From: Stereum hirsutum FP-91666 SS1
Taxonomy: Eukaryota > Basidiomycota > Agaricomycetes > Russulales > Stereaceae
Length of the DNA: 64,000 bases
Direction: 5' to 3'
Assembly (NCBI RefSeq): GCF_000264905.1
Contig: NW_006763132.1
Coordinates: forward strand, 2,206,719 to 2,270,718
The stretch's first letter is position 1. Each line of letters opens with the position of its first letter. Made by a program: the position numbers and the translations under genes. Under the pieces are notes generated by a model that worked only from the letters and a program-made list of their open reading frames with translations, did no database searches and was not told where the DNA came from. Of this stretch, positions 32,692 to 42,846 are shown one piece after another.

Positions 32692-34440
32692 TTACCGATG
32701 AAATCGAACGAAGCGAGACATAATCTTCCATGGCTCGGGTTCATACACAGCGCACCTCCAGAAAGGAAACCGAACGGGGACACAATCCAACTCAACGCAC
32801 CCCTCAGGCTGCCTCACTTGTTCCGCTCGCGATCTCAAATCCTGATAGACGGTCTCCTCCGTACAGCCCACGCTCAACACCCGGCTTCGTCCTCGATCCA
32901 CATCCTTTAAACGCTGTCCAACCCTAGCGGTACCCAAAACCCAGTCGGATATGAACTTGAGAAGGGGTTCCAGTGGATAGAAGAAAGGAATGCGGCCAAC
33001 GCAAAGTTGTTCGAGGTGGGGGTGATGGCGAAGTAGGGCGTCATAGATCTGCTGGTCTGGTGATATGGCGTGAATGTAAAGACGCTTAAGCGAAGGAATG
33101 GCGGATATCCAGCGCGAAATGTCTGTATTCGTGATCTCACACGCGTACAGAGAGAGCGTATGTAGCGATCGAGGTCGAGAAGCCTGAAGAAACTCCAAAA
33201 TCTTGTATCCAAGAAACCTCTTGTAGGCCTCCTCCAATATAGGGTCGGCTGGACGAAGACTCTTGCAGCCCCTGGTCCAATGCAGAGAAAGCGTCTCGAG
33301 GGCGGGCAATTCCAGGTACACGAGGATCCAGGAGGATCCGAAGTGGCGCCATATGCCCGGTAACTGTTCTGCATCGTCTCGAATGGTGAGATGCTTCAGG
33401 TTATGGAGTTTCGTACGAGTGCGGGGAGGCGAAGTGCTGAGCCAAGAACTAACATCGAGCGTGACGACTTCGACGTGAAGATTCAGCGTCTCGAGCATGT
33501 GGCATCCCTTCACGGCATCGAGGATGGTGGTGATGGAGGATACCATGTGACCGTGAATGTCCAGACAGGACAACGTCGCGTATGACGAGATGAGAAGTGG
33601 GTCGTACATCGGGACGAAGCTGAGGGATAAGCGGTGGAGTACGGTGGGATCTTGAGGCTGCCACAGCTCCCAGCGGCTCTGGTAAACGGGGATATTGTGT
33701 TTGTAGGCGGGGAAGAGGTCGAATCGGAGATCTTGGATGCTATGCATCACCGACGGGTTTACAGCGATGATATTCTCGAATAAACGCACAAGGTGCGGTT
33801 TAACATTCAGGACGAGCGAGCGTATTGACCGACCGCTGGAAACTAGGTCCCTGAACATCGACAGTAAAGCGTTATCCGGAAAACGACCTTCTAACCGGAA
33901 ATCATCGACGACGACGTGCAGGGGCCGATCACCAGACAGCTGCAACCATGCTCTGAGACCAATGGAAGCATCTCGTCGAGTTGGAGCTATACGGATATTT
34001 GTCCATGCCCGAGAGTAGCTGAAGATGGCTGTGCGAAAGTAGTGACAGACGTGTGATAGAATAAGGGGCGACATCCACACTGCTGAAGTCGGGGGTGGTA
34101 GATCATCACGGTCGTCGACGGGGCTGAACCCGCTGTGCACGTAGAATTCGAAGATATTGTGCATTACTTCGAGGGGGATGGTATGGATGGGTGATGGGGT
34201 GGATGATGTAGACTCGAAAGTCGAAGTGGATGGTGCGGGTGAATACGTGGGATCCTGAGCAGGAGGAGAAGGCGCGCGTGAAGAGGCTGAATAGTGGGAT
34301 GTCTGCCGTCGCACAAGGCTTTCAAGCTCGCTGAGATCGACAGAGTCTGGTTCTGCAGTTTCCTTCACAGCGAGCTCGTCAGATGGAAGGTTCTCATCTG
34401 CTTCAAGTTCGTGAACATCAAGTTCATCGGATTGGTCCAT
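32692..34440 (-). CDS. F-box protein
   Basis: One long exon encodes 582 residues from the ATG at 34440 (MDQSDELDVHELEADENLPS). The frame stays open about 285 nt upstream, but that stretch is rich in Arg/Ser/Pro and unlike the acidic start, so the inner ATG is preferred. Residues 1-90 are acidic and Ser/Pro-rich. The F-box follows at about residues 91-145 (IHTIPLEVMHNIFEFYV, then SHVCHYFRTAIFSYSRAWTN). The remainder is a leucine-patterned C-terminal half (for example LETLSLHWTRG, SLHTLSLYACEITN, PSLKRLYIHAISP) that probably forms irregular leucine-rich repeats for substrate binding. The expected role is substrate selection for an SCF ubiquitin ligase through Skp1. Such F-box genes are numerous and fast-evolving in Agaricomycetes, so the target cannot be inferred. 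Confidence 0.85.
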   Translation of the reverse strand: MDQSDELDVHELEADENLPSDELAVKETAEPDSVDLSELESLVRRQTSHYSASSRAPSPPAQDPTYSPAPSTSTFESTSSTPSPIHTIPLEVMHNIFEFYVHSGFSPVDDRDDLPPPTSAVWMSPLILSHVCHYFRTAIFSYSRAWTNIRIAPTRRDASIGLRAWLQLSGDRPLHVVVDDFRLEGRFPDNALLSMFRDLVSSGRSIRSLVLNVKPHLVRLFENIIAVNPSVMHSIQDLRFDLFPAYKHNIPVYQSRWELWQPQDPTVLHRLSLSFVPMYDPLLISSYATLSCLDIHGHMVSSITTILDAVKGCHMLETLNLHVEVVTLDVSSWLSTSPPRTRTKLHNLKHLTIRDDAEQLPGIWRHFGSSWILVYLELPALETLSLHWTRGCKSLRPADPILEEAYKRFLGYKILEFLQASRPRSLHTLSLYACEITNTDISRWISAIPSLKRLYIHAISPDQQIYDALLRHHPHLEQLCVGRIPFFYPLEPLLKFISDWVLGTARVGQRLKDVDRGRSRVLSVGCTEETVYQDLRSRAEQVRQPEGCVELDCVPVRFPFWRCAVYEPEPWKIMSRFVRFHR

Positions 34441-35141
34441 GGTGGAACTGGTGGGCAGCCCAAGCTCCTTCGACTTGGTGGGATACCAGGAAGACGAATC
34501 CAGAGCGCCAACTACATATCCACAGAGGTTAGTGACCTTTATAGGGCGCCACAACAAAGGAAGCACCGTATGACTCGGTCGTGTAGTAAGTGGGTACCTG
34601 TGCAACGGTCTGCGGATCCGTGGCCCGGGTCCTGCCGAAGCGTTCACGCCACTTGAGGAGTTTGAAGTACGAACATACAGAAAATGCACAGAAAACGTAG
34701 CGATCGATAATGGCGAGGAGCTCACTTCAAAAACACAAGAGATGATGGAAAGGGGAGTATGGTATGGATATATCGTAGATCAACATCACGAATGGAAAGG
34801 TTGTTCGTTCATGTGCTGTGGCGCGAAATTCGCCGCGTTGAATAGACACAAGCATGCGCCCCGGTCGATGTCAGAATCTCGGTACCTTCGTGACACAGAA
34901 GTCGGACGGCGGTAATCATATGCGGCGAGTAGTAACCCCCGCGTCTTCTTGAGTAACTCTGGCTTCCATCGAACATGTATCACGAAGCTATGATTTGAGA
35001 TTAATGTCGTGGACGAATGCGGTAATGAAAATGAATATGTATGCGTGAGTTGATATCCGAAGATGCAGATGCAGAAGCCCAAAACCCGGATGAATCCCAA
35101 AAGCGACACCCTTCTAACCACGAACGGCGAATTAACCCACT

Positions 35142-37728
35142 TCATAAGTAATAACGGTCACCTGTGATACATAAGAGAAGTCAGCATCAACACACATCGC
35201 TTCCGCCAACTCTCAAACGGAGAACTGACCGATTTGTCCCATCCCCGGCTCGATCGCAAACACTCTCCTCCCACCCTGTCCATCTATCCCTTCCGCGTCC
35301 CAATTTCTTCCACCAGTTCTCCCACTCCGCTGACTGTGACTATCCGAGCCCATACCCTCCAACCAAGCTTCTCTCAAGCCATCATCCACGGCTCCCGTCA
35401 CGATGATGATATCTGGGAAGGCCGTCCGCAAGGAAGATATACCACCGGCACGAGAGACGAGGAAGGTCACGAAGATGATATGCCAGGCTGGGACGCCGTG
35501 ATCGAGGAGGACGCGAATAGCCATGAAGGCGGCGGCACCGGTGCCAATCTGTCATGACCATCAATGCATCAGCGACCGATGAATAACCGAAGAGAAAGTA
35601 GTGAGAAACGAACTTGCGCATCGAGCAAACAGACCCATGTGTTCACTGCTTGGTGGCGCTCTCGGATGCAAGCAGGGAGCATGATGTGGAGAAGCAATGG
35701 TTCTCCTGTCTTCGAGTCTGATTGGACGAGGAGAGAGCCTATGGGCACATCGTTGACCACCCTTCTCAGACCGTTTTCCAATGGCCCACCACTTTTTTCA
35801 CCTTCATCGTCAGCATCTCGGCTGAGGGACGTCAAACAGGGATGTGACTTACGCTCGAAGGATTGTTACCCCGCATAGCGACTACATACGCCAGTAAGTC
35901 TAGGTGCAGGGGAAAATAACGGTGTATGGTACGAACCTCGACATCGAGCTCCTTGCCCTTCGCTTCAACGCCGACCGGCGTGATGACCGACTTCGATTTG
36001 AATGTTAACTGTTCCATCGCTTTCTCTACCAACAATGTCGACAACCTATCGCAGAAGAATATGAAATCTTCCTTCTTCGTGGTCGCATCTCGCAGAATGG
36101 TGTAGATGCCCTACAAACGCGACAAAGCGTCGAACATCAGTAAAACGGTCGGGCATTCAGAGGCAGTGCTCTAACGAGCCTGAGGCAATGCGGTACTTAC
36201 CCTCAGCTGATGGGTCTGCTCTAGAACGATCAACCCAAGATCCTCGTCTGATAATTGTTTTCGTGGACCTCGCGAGATAGATGGTTGGAGTTTCGCGGCC
36301 ATCTTCTTGCGGAAATGATGCGTACGTTCCTTCAATTGGCGGCGAATGTGCGTGGCGATGAGCTCAATGGCCACGGAGTTGTCTTGTCCTGGGACTATCT
36401 ATTAGGTAAAAGAGGAAATGTTAGGTTTGGAGGGAACGGAAAAAGAGGCGAGCAAGATGATGCGTACAATATCGGCGTGAGAAGAGGACGGTTGGACGAA
36501 ATTGTCGAAGGAGGGCTTCACGTAGCGAAGATATCTAGGCGCAGGGAGTGAGCGTTCAGTATAGCGGATAGTAATCAGATACAGCAACAGGATGATCACT
36601 GTTCGAGGATGCCAGACACGTCTCGACCTCGCTCCTGAACATCACGGGTGATTCGGCGAGCAAGCATAAGGTCCGAGTCGGCTTGGACAAAAACCTAAGG
36701 GGCCTGCATCGATAACTTTGGCCACAAGACGCTGGTGGTGTGCATACCTTGAGATCATAAAGCTTGCGTAGTTCTGGATCATGAAGCGCCATGATGCCCT
36801 CCGCTAAGATAGATTATGAGTGGCACTGCTGACGGGCCACAGCGAATATAGACAAGAGTAGCTATACCGATGATGATGGTAGCCCCATAGAGATACTGAG
36901 TTTCCTCCAGACGTTGGTGTTTCTCAAAAGAATAGATAGGTATGTTCGTTTGCTGGAGGTTCTTGAGATCCGAGAGACACTGCGTGCACGATGTTTAGAT
37001 ATTGTTATACACAGAACGCAGACGAAACGTACAGCAGCAAAAAGTTCCATATCTAAAGCATCTGGATGATCAAAATCGAACCGGGACGAGAATGCACGCT
37101 TGAGCTCTTCGGGAGTCTTCTTCTTATAGAAACTATCCTAAATGATGGACGCCCAGCAGAAGCAAAAGGCGCACACGACCACACATTACTCCTCGAATAT
37201 TGCAGCGTGGCGATAAGGGATGGTCTACCTGGGACATTATGACGACAGTAGGGATAGATCCAAGAGACCGAACGATCTGACGCGCGACATGGGTCTGGAA
37301 AGGAAGATGAATGCTCGTCGAAGACTACGCGAGGCAATCCATCAGACCTTGCCGCTGGCCGAGCCCCCTGTAGGACGAATGAGTACGAAGCAATACAAGG
37401 AATAACAGTTCGCGGTATTGACAGAACAAAGAGTGAACGTACCAGCAATACCAATCACAAAAGCCTGACAAATAGGCAAACCGTCCTCGCCGTACCTGCC
37501 ATTGCATCCCAATCCGTTCCATCTTTTCTCCCGTGACGGCGATTACAAAAAGAAAATTGCTCACCATGGCGGGCGTCCGTGACTTTTCAGCACAGTGTTC
37601 TTCAGAGTCTTCGTAGAGAGAAGAGGGTCTGGACGAGGACTTGGGATTGGCGTAGCTTCTGGTGAGACGCTTGCACTTTGAGTACCAGGATTAGGACTCG
37701 AAACTGCTGTCGTAGAAAGGGAAGACAT
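35142..37728 (-). CDS. URK1: Uridine kinase / uracil phosphoribosyltransferase fusion (Urk1-type)
   Basis: About ten exons read leftwards from the ATG at 37728 (MSSLSTTAVSSPNPGTQ) to a stop at 35142. After a Ser/Thr/Pro leader comes the kinase domain with P-loop GGSASGKT (FVIGIAGGSASGKTHVA), then MSQDSFYKKKTPEEL, FDFDHPDALDMELF, IIIAEGIMALHDPELRKLYD, LARRITRDVQERGRD and a VKPSFDNFVQPS segment. A linker (HHFRKKMAAK) leads to the UPRTase-like domain: MRGG, ENGLRRVVNDVPIGSLLVQS, DAQIGTGAAAFMAIRVLLDH, and the end GMGQIGDRYYL, whose last residues come from a small terminal exon. Urk1 phosphorylates uridine and cytidine in pyrimidine salvage. In eukaryotic fusions the UPRTase part is often regulatory rather than active. 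It is divergent from ATG17, with 282 bp between start codons. Confidence 0.92.
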
Positions 37729-38010
37729 GATGCACACAACCAACAGAAGTAGAGCAAGGAAATCAACTAAAGCCTAAAGCCAACGAAAAACGTGTCTGGA
37801 AGAAAACGAGGGTAAAATCGAGCGGGTGAAGGAGATAGAGACCCCTCTAGATTTGCGTCGAAGTCATGGTTTAACGAGCTCGCCTTTTATGGTAATCAAT
37901 GTTCCGCGTTTCTCGTGGCGGCGAAAAGCGTCCGACATCTTGTTCTCTCGCCTCCATGAGGTGGCCCATACACCGAGTCTTAGTACTCTCTTAGCCTTGC
38001 TACTATAATA
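37729..38010. promoter_or_regulatory. Shared divergent promoter region, URK1 / ATG17
   Basis: 282 bp separate the two start codons, so both promoters must lie in this interval or overlap the 5' ends of the genes. No clear TATA box was assigned. Confidence 0.5.
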
Positions 38011-40079
38011 ATGTCTGGCTCGCCTTCGTCTGGTATCTTGGAGAGACCGAATCTCGTGTCTCTTGTGCTGCAGTCCAAGAAGGCTCTACAGCGCGGTGAA
38101 GCGCTCTGTCATCGTGCAATCACCCTCGAGAATGCATCGGCTCAGACCGCGCTAGACGTGTTGGCCCTGAATGCGAAGGTCAAGTGGATTAGCGATGCTG
38201 TATTGGAGCAACTGAAGGTGCGTGGATTCTGTGTATCAGGACGCGTCAGGGGTCATGACTGGACGCGTTGCTAGCTTGCTGCCAGTGTGGCGAAGAGCAT
38301 AGAGGAGAAACGGTCTAGGTTCGAGAAGCAAACGCAGGTTTGTATACCTCCCACCTTCATCTCATACTCTATTTCTGACCGATATCGCCCATGTGCAGAC
38401 TTGGGATGCACTTCGCACGGATCGTACCAATATCCTCGATGGTGTTCTTGACTCTCTCGGCGCCCAACCTGTCCCGCCAGACTTTCACGAAACTTCGTCC
38501 GACTCCTCCTTATTCGGCAGCCCACATTCAGACTCAGACGAAGGACATGAAAACGAAAACACATCGCCACACAATAGTCCCTCGCTCACCATCCGACATC
38601 CTATCATGAACGGCAGCAACGGACGAATAGGCCTAGACAAGGGTAAAGGAGCCGTGCATGGAAATGGGAAAGTCAAGGACAGGAAAGACAGAAGCCGGTG
38701 GAAGAATCTGAGGGATTTTGTGGACGAGAGGGCTATTAATGAGGCTTTGGAGACCATGGAGACTGAGAGAGCCTTGTTGGATGTTGGTCATGTCTCCATA
38801 TCTCCAAATTATTCATTCGATCTTGACTTGGTATTGTTGTTCATAGGATGTGTTTGAGACGACAGCTGATTACCCGGTCACGCTTCATGACTCACTCAAC
38901 GCCATTCGTGACGGTCTCCCGCCCCCACAAACCATAAACATCGAGGAAGTACTGAACTATCAAGGTCGTGTATCGAGTTCTATGGCTGGACAGCTCGAGA
39001 GCTTGACGGATCACTTGAGCTCAATAGAACATGCTGTGGAGGAGGATATCACCGAAGACGACTTTCTAGGTGGTTCTATACGTTCCTTATAAAGATTCAT
39101 GATGCTGATTCGCTGCACGTGCGGATAGATATGACTAGAGATGTGGAAGAGCTGCCTGTCATACTGTCAGAGCTCGAAGAGTCTATGGGTCACATTGAAA
39201 GTAGCCAGTGTGTTGAGACTCCCGTATCATGACCTCATACTGCGGCATTGACCTTCATTATAATACTTCTACTAGTGAACAACTTGTGGCCGCGAAAGCT
39301 CTAGCTCAGCAGCACCTCGACACGCACCACATCACACTTGATGATCTCGAGGAATTAAGTGATATCATGTCCGAGATGCTACGGAAGCAGCAAGAGATCG
39401 AGGTACATCCCTGTCCTTTTTTGTCCCCGCCCTCTTCACTAGCCATTCAACCCTGTCGCTGAATTACTAGCCTGTGTACATAGGAAGACTGTACCGAGCG
39501 TCTCAATATGCTTCATCATCACCTTGTCGTGATAGACGACTTGGTAAACACCTACACATTATACCAAATGTCATTCAACAAAGTTCTAGTCGAAGTTGCA
39601 AGGCGAAGAGAATACAAGGAGGCCGCGGAGGATATCGTGAGCGGAATGATGGCGCAGCTGCAAGCTATGACTGATGGTAGGTTTTCGTTCCATGCGTGTA
39701 TTGGCGATGGTGCTCCTTTGTTCTCCTGCCTACATCCGGCTGCACATCCTTCTCTTTTATGAAGCGTAAGAGCTGACGGGTGCTTCCATGTTATACAGAG
39801 GAGCGTCGAGTTCGTGAAGATTTCAACGCGCAATATGGTGCTCACATCCCTGAGGACATAGCCCTCTACCTCCATAACCCGCCCACAAAATGGGAAGTTG
39901 TTCCCTCTGGTGGTGAGGAAACAGAGGTATTGCCGGAGGTTGATCATGATCTGATAGTGCAGGTTCGTTCTATATTTCCCTGTGCTCTTCGAACATACAT
40001 GTAACGTGTTCCGTCAATACAGGCATCCGAGGCGATTACACGCGAGGAGGGGCATCTTCACGGCAGCCAGAGCTTATGA
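38011..40079 (+). CDS. ATG17: Autophagy scaffold protein Atg17
   Basis: About nine exons encode roughly 500 residues. The N-terminus has the Atg17 signature: LVSLVLQSKKALQRGEALCH, then WISDAVLEQLK. It is followed by helical, charged segments (SVAKSIEEKRSRFEKQTQTW), a disordered Ser/Asp/Asn/His insert with a Lys-rich end (about residues 120-190), and long amphipathic helices (NLRDFVDERAINEALETMET, SSMAGQLESLTDHLSSIEHA, LDDLEELSDIMSEMLRKQQE, YEAAEDIVSGMM-like). The last exons read REDFNAQYGAHIPEDIALYL and end at 40077-40079. Atg17 dimerises into a crescent and organises the pre-autophagosomal structure with Atg1, Atg13, Atg29 and Atg31. Predicted coiled coils and absence of enzymatic motifs fit. 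The Ser/Asp insert is lineage-specific in appearance. The start codon lies directly before the conserved N-terminal helix. Confidence 0.88.
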
Positions 40080-40560
40080 GGCTTGATTCTTGGAGACCCT
40101 GATATGACGGCTTGCATTTGGTACGACCTAGCCTCCAAGTTCTGCTTGACTATGTGCTCACCGAGATGTCAGTTATCTGTACTGTATATTTGCTATCTTT
40201 TAGCTATGATCCGTGAAGCTTGAGGTTTGAACATCAAATTATGTAGCGCTTTACGAAGGCTACTCCGAGCTCAGTTGGCTTGCTGCGACTGCACACATCT
40301 CGTCGGTACTTTATGGTTCCCGATTCACTTACTCAGCAATATCTGGTGGTCCACGTCCCGACCCACACTGGTCCGATCTCGATGGGCAAATGCCTTTTCA
40401 AGCCAGTTCTGCCATGCGTCGAGCCTATTTTGGTGTCAACGATACGGCCAGTAGGCGCCCATGGGTGAACTTGAGGATAGCGTGGAAATTGATGTTGCGC
40501 CCTCGAATGGACAGTCACCCATCCTCCTCACAGTGAGCAGTTCTGCGATCAAATGGGAAC

Positions 40561-40568
40561 TATATAAA
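40561..40568 (+). promoter_or_regulatory. TATA box, reductase copy A
   Basis: TATATAAA, 105 bp upstream of the ATG at 40666. The same box at the same distance precedes copy B. Confidence 0.6.
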
Positions 40569-40665
40569 CTGCTCGACATCGGTCGACTGATCTCTCACTA
40601 CAGTCCACCCAGCATACCCTGCTATACAGTGGAACGATTCCAGCGATTCATTACTTTCACCAACC

Positions 40666-42213
40666 ATGTCTGCTGTCCCTTCAACTCAAACTGCCCTTCT
40701 CCTCTCCGCCCCCGGCACCCCCTTCACCGTCTCAACCCGTGCCGTACCTGTTCCTGGCGCAGGCCAAGTCCTCATCAAAGTCCACGCCGCTGCACTGAAT
40801 CCAATTGACGCTATGATGCAAAAGGCTGGGCACTTGTTCACGGAGTGGCCCGCTGTGGCGGGGAATGATGGGGCTGGAGAAGTGGTGGCGCTTGGAGAGG
40901 GGGTGCATGAAGTGCAAGTCGGAGACCGTGTGTGAGTGATCTTGACCGAGAAGGAGGGTACATAAGACAGGATTGTTGCTGACTGGGTAAACATCGTTTA
41001 GCTTATTTCAGTGTTGGTTCACCGTGGATAGGGGAACGTTCCAGCAGTATGCCATCGCAGACGCCGCTCGGGCTATCAAGGTATGCAAACCCAGTCGCTT
41101 CTACGTCAGACACTGTAACGCGGTCGTCGACCTCTCTCTCTCACCGTCTGTCTCATTTGATCAACATCGTGTCTTCTTGGTTGCTACCGTCACAGTTCCC
41201 CAAAACCATCACCTACGACGAAGCCGCTACTATCCCGCTCTGTTTCTTTACGGCTGCCCTCGGTTATTACGGCACGTACGATGTCGCAGTCGACACTATG
41301 CAATTTCGGGGTATAGGGCTTGATATACCAGTCGGGGAAGGAGCTGGTAAGTATAAGGATGAACCCATTTTGATACCGGGTGGCGCAAGTTCGGTAGGAC
41401 AGTTTGGTATGTCGTCTTCATTCCCTAAGGAATTATTTAATGATATCAAGGTCAAAATGCACACGTTCTCATACCTTTGGTTTCATAGCGATCCAGTTGG
41501 CGAAACTATCCGGCTTCAACCCCATCATAACTACCTGCTCTAAATCCAACGAGTCGTACTGTCTCTCTGCCGGTGCCACACACGTCATAGACTACAAGAC
41601 CGTCCCTTACACCTCCCTTGCCTCCCACATAACCTCCAATATCACCAGCAAACCATTCAAAGTCATCTACGACGCTGTTTCCACCGAAGACTCTCAGGCT
41701 GCGTCTTGGTCCATCCTCTCGGACACCGAGGGATTGGGGAGCAAAGCTGGGACAGGAGGGAAGCTGGTGATCACTTTGCCACCTGCGAAGAGCATCGCAA
41801 GTGAACTGGACGAGAAACAGTTTGCAAAGAATGGGTCAAAGAGCGCGAGTTGGGCGTATGGGAATGGGAATGGGCAACCGACCCAGGCGGATGCTAATAA
41901 GCTTGCGAGGGCGTTGGAGGGATGGTTGATTGAGGGAAAGATTAAGGTGTGTGTCTTTCCCTGTCTCTTGGCTTTCTTCATGGAAGCCTCTTCGGTGTTC
42001 CGGAATCCATTCGCACTTGCCCATTCACCTCTTGATACTGATAAATTTTCTATCTCTACATGACTTTTTTCTCTCAACGTCTAGCCGAACAAGGTCGAGC
42101 TCCTACCAGGCGGTCTGTCCGCCGTGGACAGCAATGTGGGTAGATTTCACAGCGGCGGCACTAGTGGAGCGAAGCTTGTTGTCAGACCTTTCGAGACGAT
42201 TGCACCGGCTTGA
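40666..42213 (+). CDS. Medium-chain dehydrogenase/reductase, enoyl-reductase (ToxD-like), copy A
   Basis: NADPH-dependent reductase of the MDR superfamily, trans-enoyl-reductase / ToxD-like branch, which lacks the catalytic zinc ligands of alcohol dehydrogenase. Six exons. Start MSAVPSTQTALLLSAPGTPF; GroES-like part with QVLIKVHAAALNPID and AGNDGAGEVVALGEG; small exon VLFQCWFTVDRGTFQQYA; then FPKTITYDEAATIP. The cofactor site is GGASSVGQF-AIQLAKLSG, with the glycine motif split by an intron, then THVIDYKT. The last exon, PNKVELLPGGL to FETIAPA, ends at 42211-42213. All joins keep frame, so the gene looks intact. Such enzymes occur in secondary metabolism, but also alone; no PKS is nearby. It differs from copy B by scattered substitutions, and its upstream region has about 138 bp that copy B lacks. 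Confidence 0.9.
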
Positions 42214-42741
42214 ACAACTAGTAGATGGAAATTGAGCCAGGCAGATGAAGGGTCCTCGCGCTTGTTATGAACTGTTAGTACTTAGTGTGGACTTTCCCCG
42301 CGCTCGCATCATTCTTTATGGTGTATACAATGCTCAAATCAAATATAATCATGTCTAAGCTTCTAATTTATGGTCACAACTCGGACATCTATCTTGCAGT
42401 GAGTTTGAGCACGAAGGAGTTGTGGCCCGCACCCGCCCGCACGCCACACCGTTGATCACATCAATGCTTAGTCAGTGACACTCGTTCCCTTGGAGTCTAT
42501 CTGACTGTCAACGCCTTTTACTTCCACTCTTGTACTCACCCGAGACTTACATGGAAGCTTGCAGTTTGAACATCATGTTCGCGTTCCAAAAAGGCTCAGT
42601 TGGCTTGCTGCGACTGCACACATCTCGTCGACACTTTACGGCTCCCGATTTACTCAACAATTATCTAGTGGTACATGTCCCGACCCACACTGGTCCGACA
42701 CATCCTCCTCACAATGAGCAGTTCTAGGATCAAATAGGAAC

Positions 42742-42749
42742 TATATAAA
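42742..42749 (+). promoter_or_regulatory. TATA box, reductase copy B
   Basis: TATATAAA, 105 bp upstream of the ATG at 42847, in the same context as copy A. Confidence 0.6.
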
Positions 42750-42846
42750 CTGCTCGACATCGATCGACTGATCTCTCACTACAGTTCACCCAGCATACCC
42801 TGCCATACAGTGGAACGATTCCAGCGATTCGTTACTTTCACCAATC

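Larger units (their letters stand above)
40260..42480 (+). repeat. Tandem duplication unit A (promoter, reductase gene, 3' flank)
   Basis: About 2.2 kb whose sequence recurs head-to-tail at about 42590-44790. The match starts in the shared upstream segment beginning CTCAGTTGGCTTGCTGCGAC (copy A near 40270, copy B near 42597) and runs through the gene and past its stop to the CATCAATGCTTAGTCAG segment (near 42460 and 44763). Confidence 0.85.

Noticed and set aside
34441..34725. Upstream in-frame extension of the F-box protein
   Set aside because: Basic Ser/Arg/Pro sequence unlike the acidic N-terminus that starts at the inner ATG; it may be 5' leader or contain an intron.
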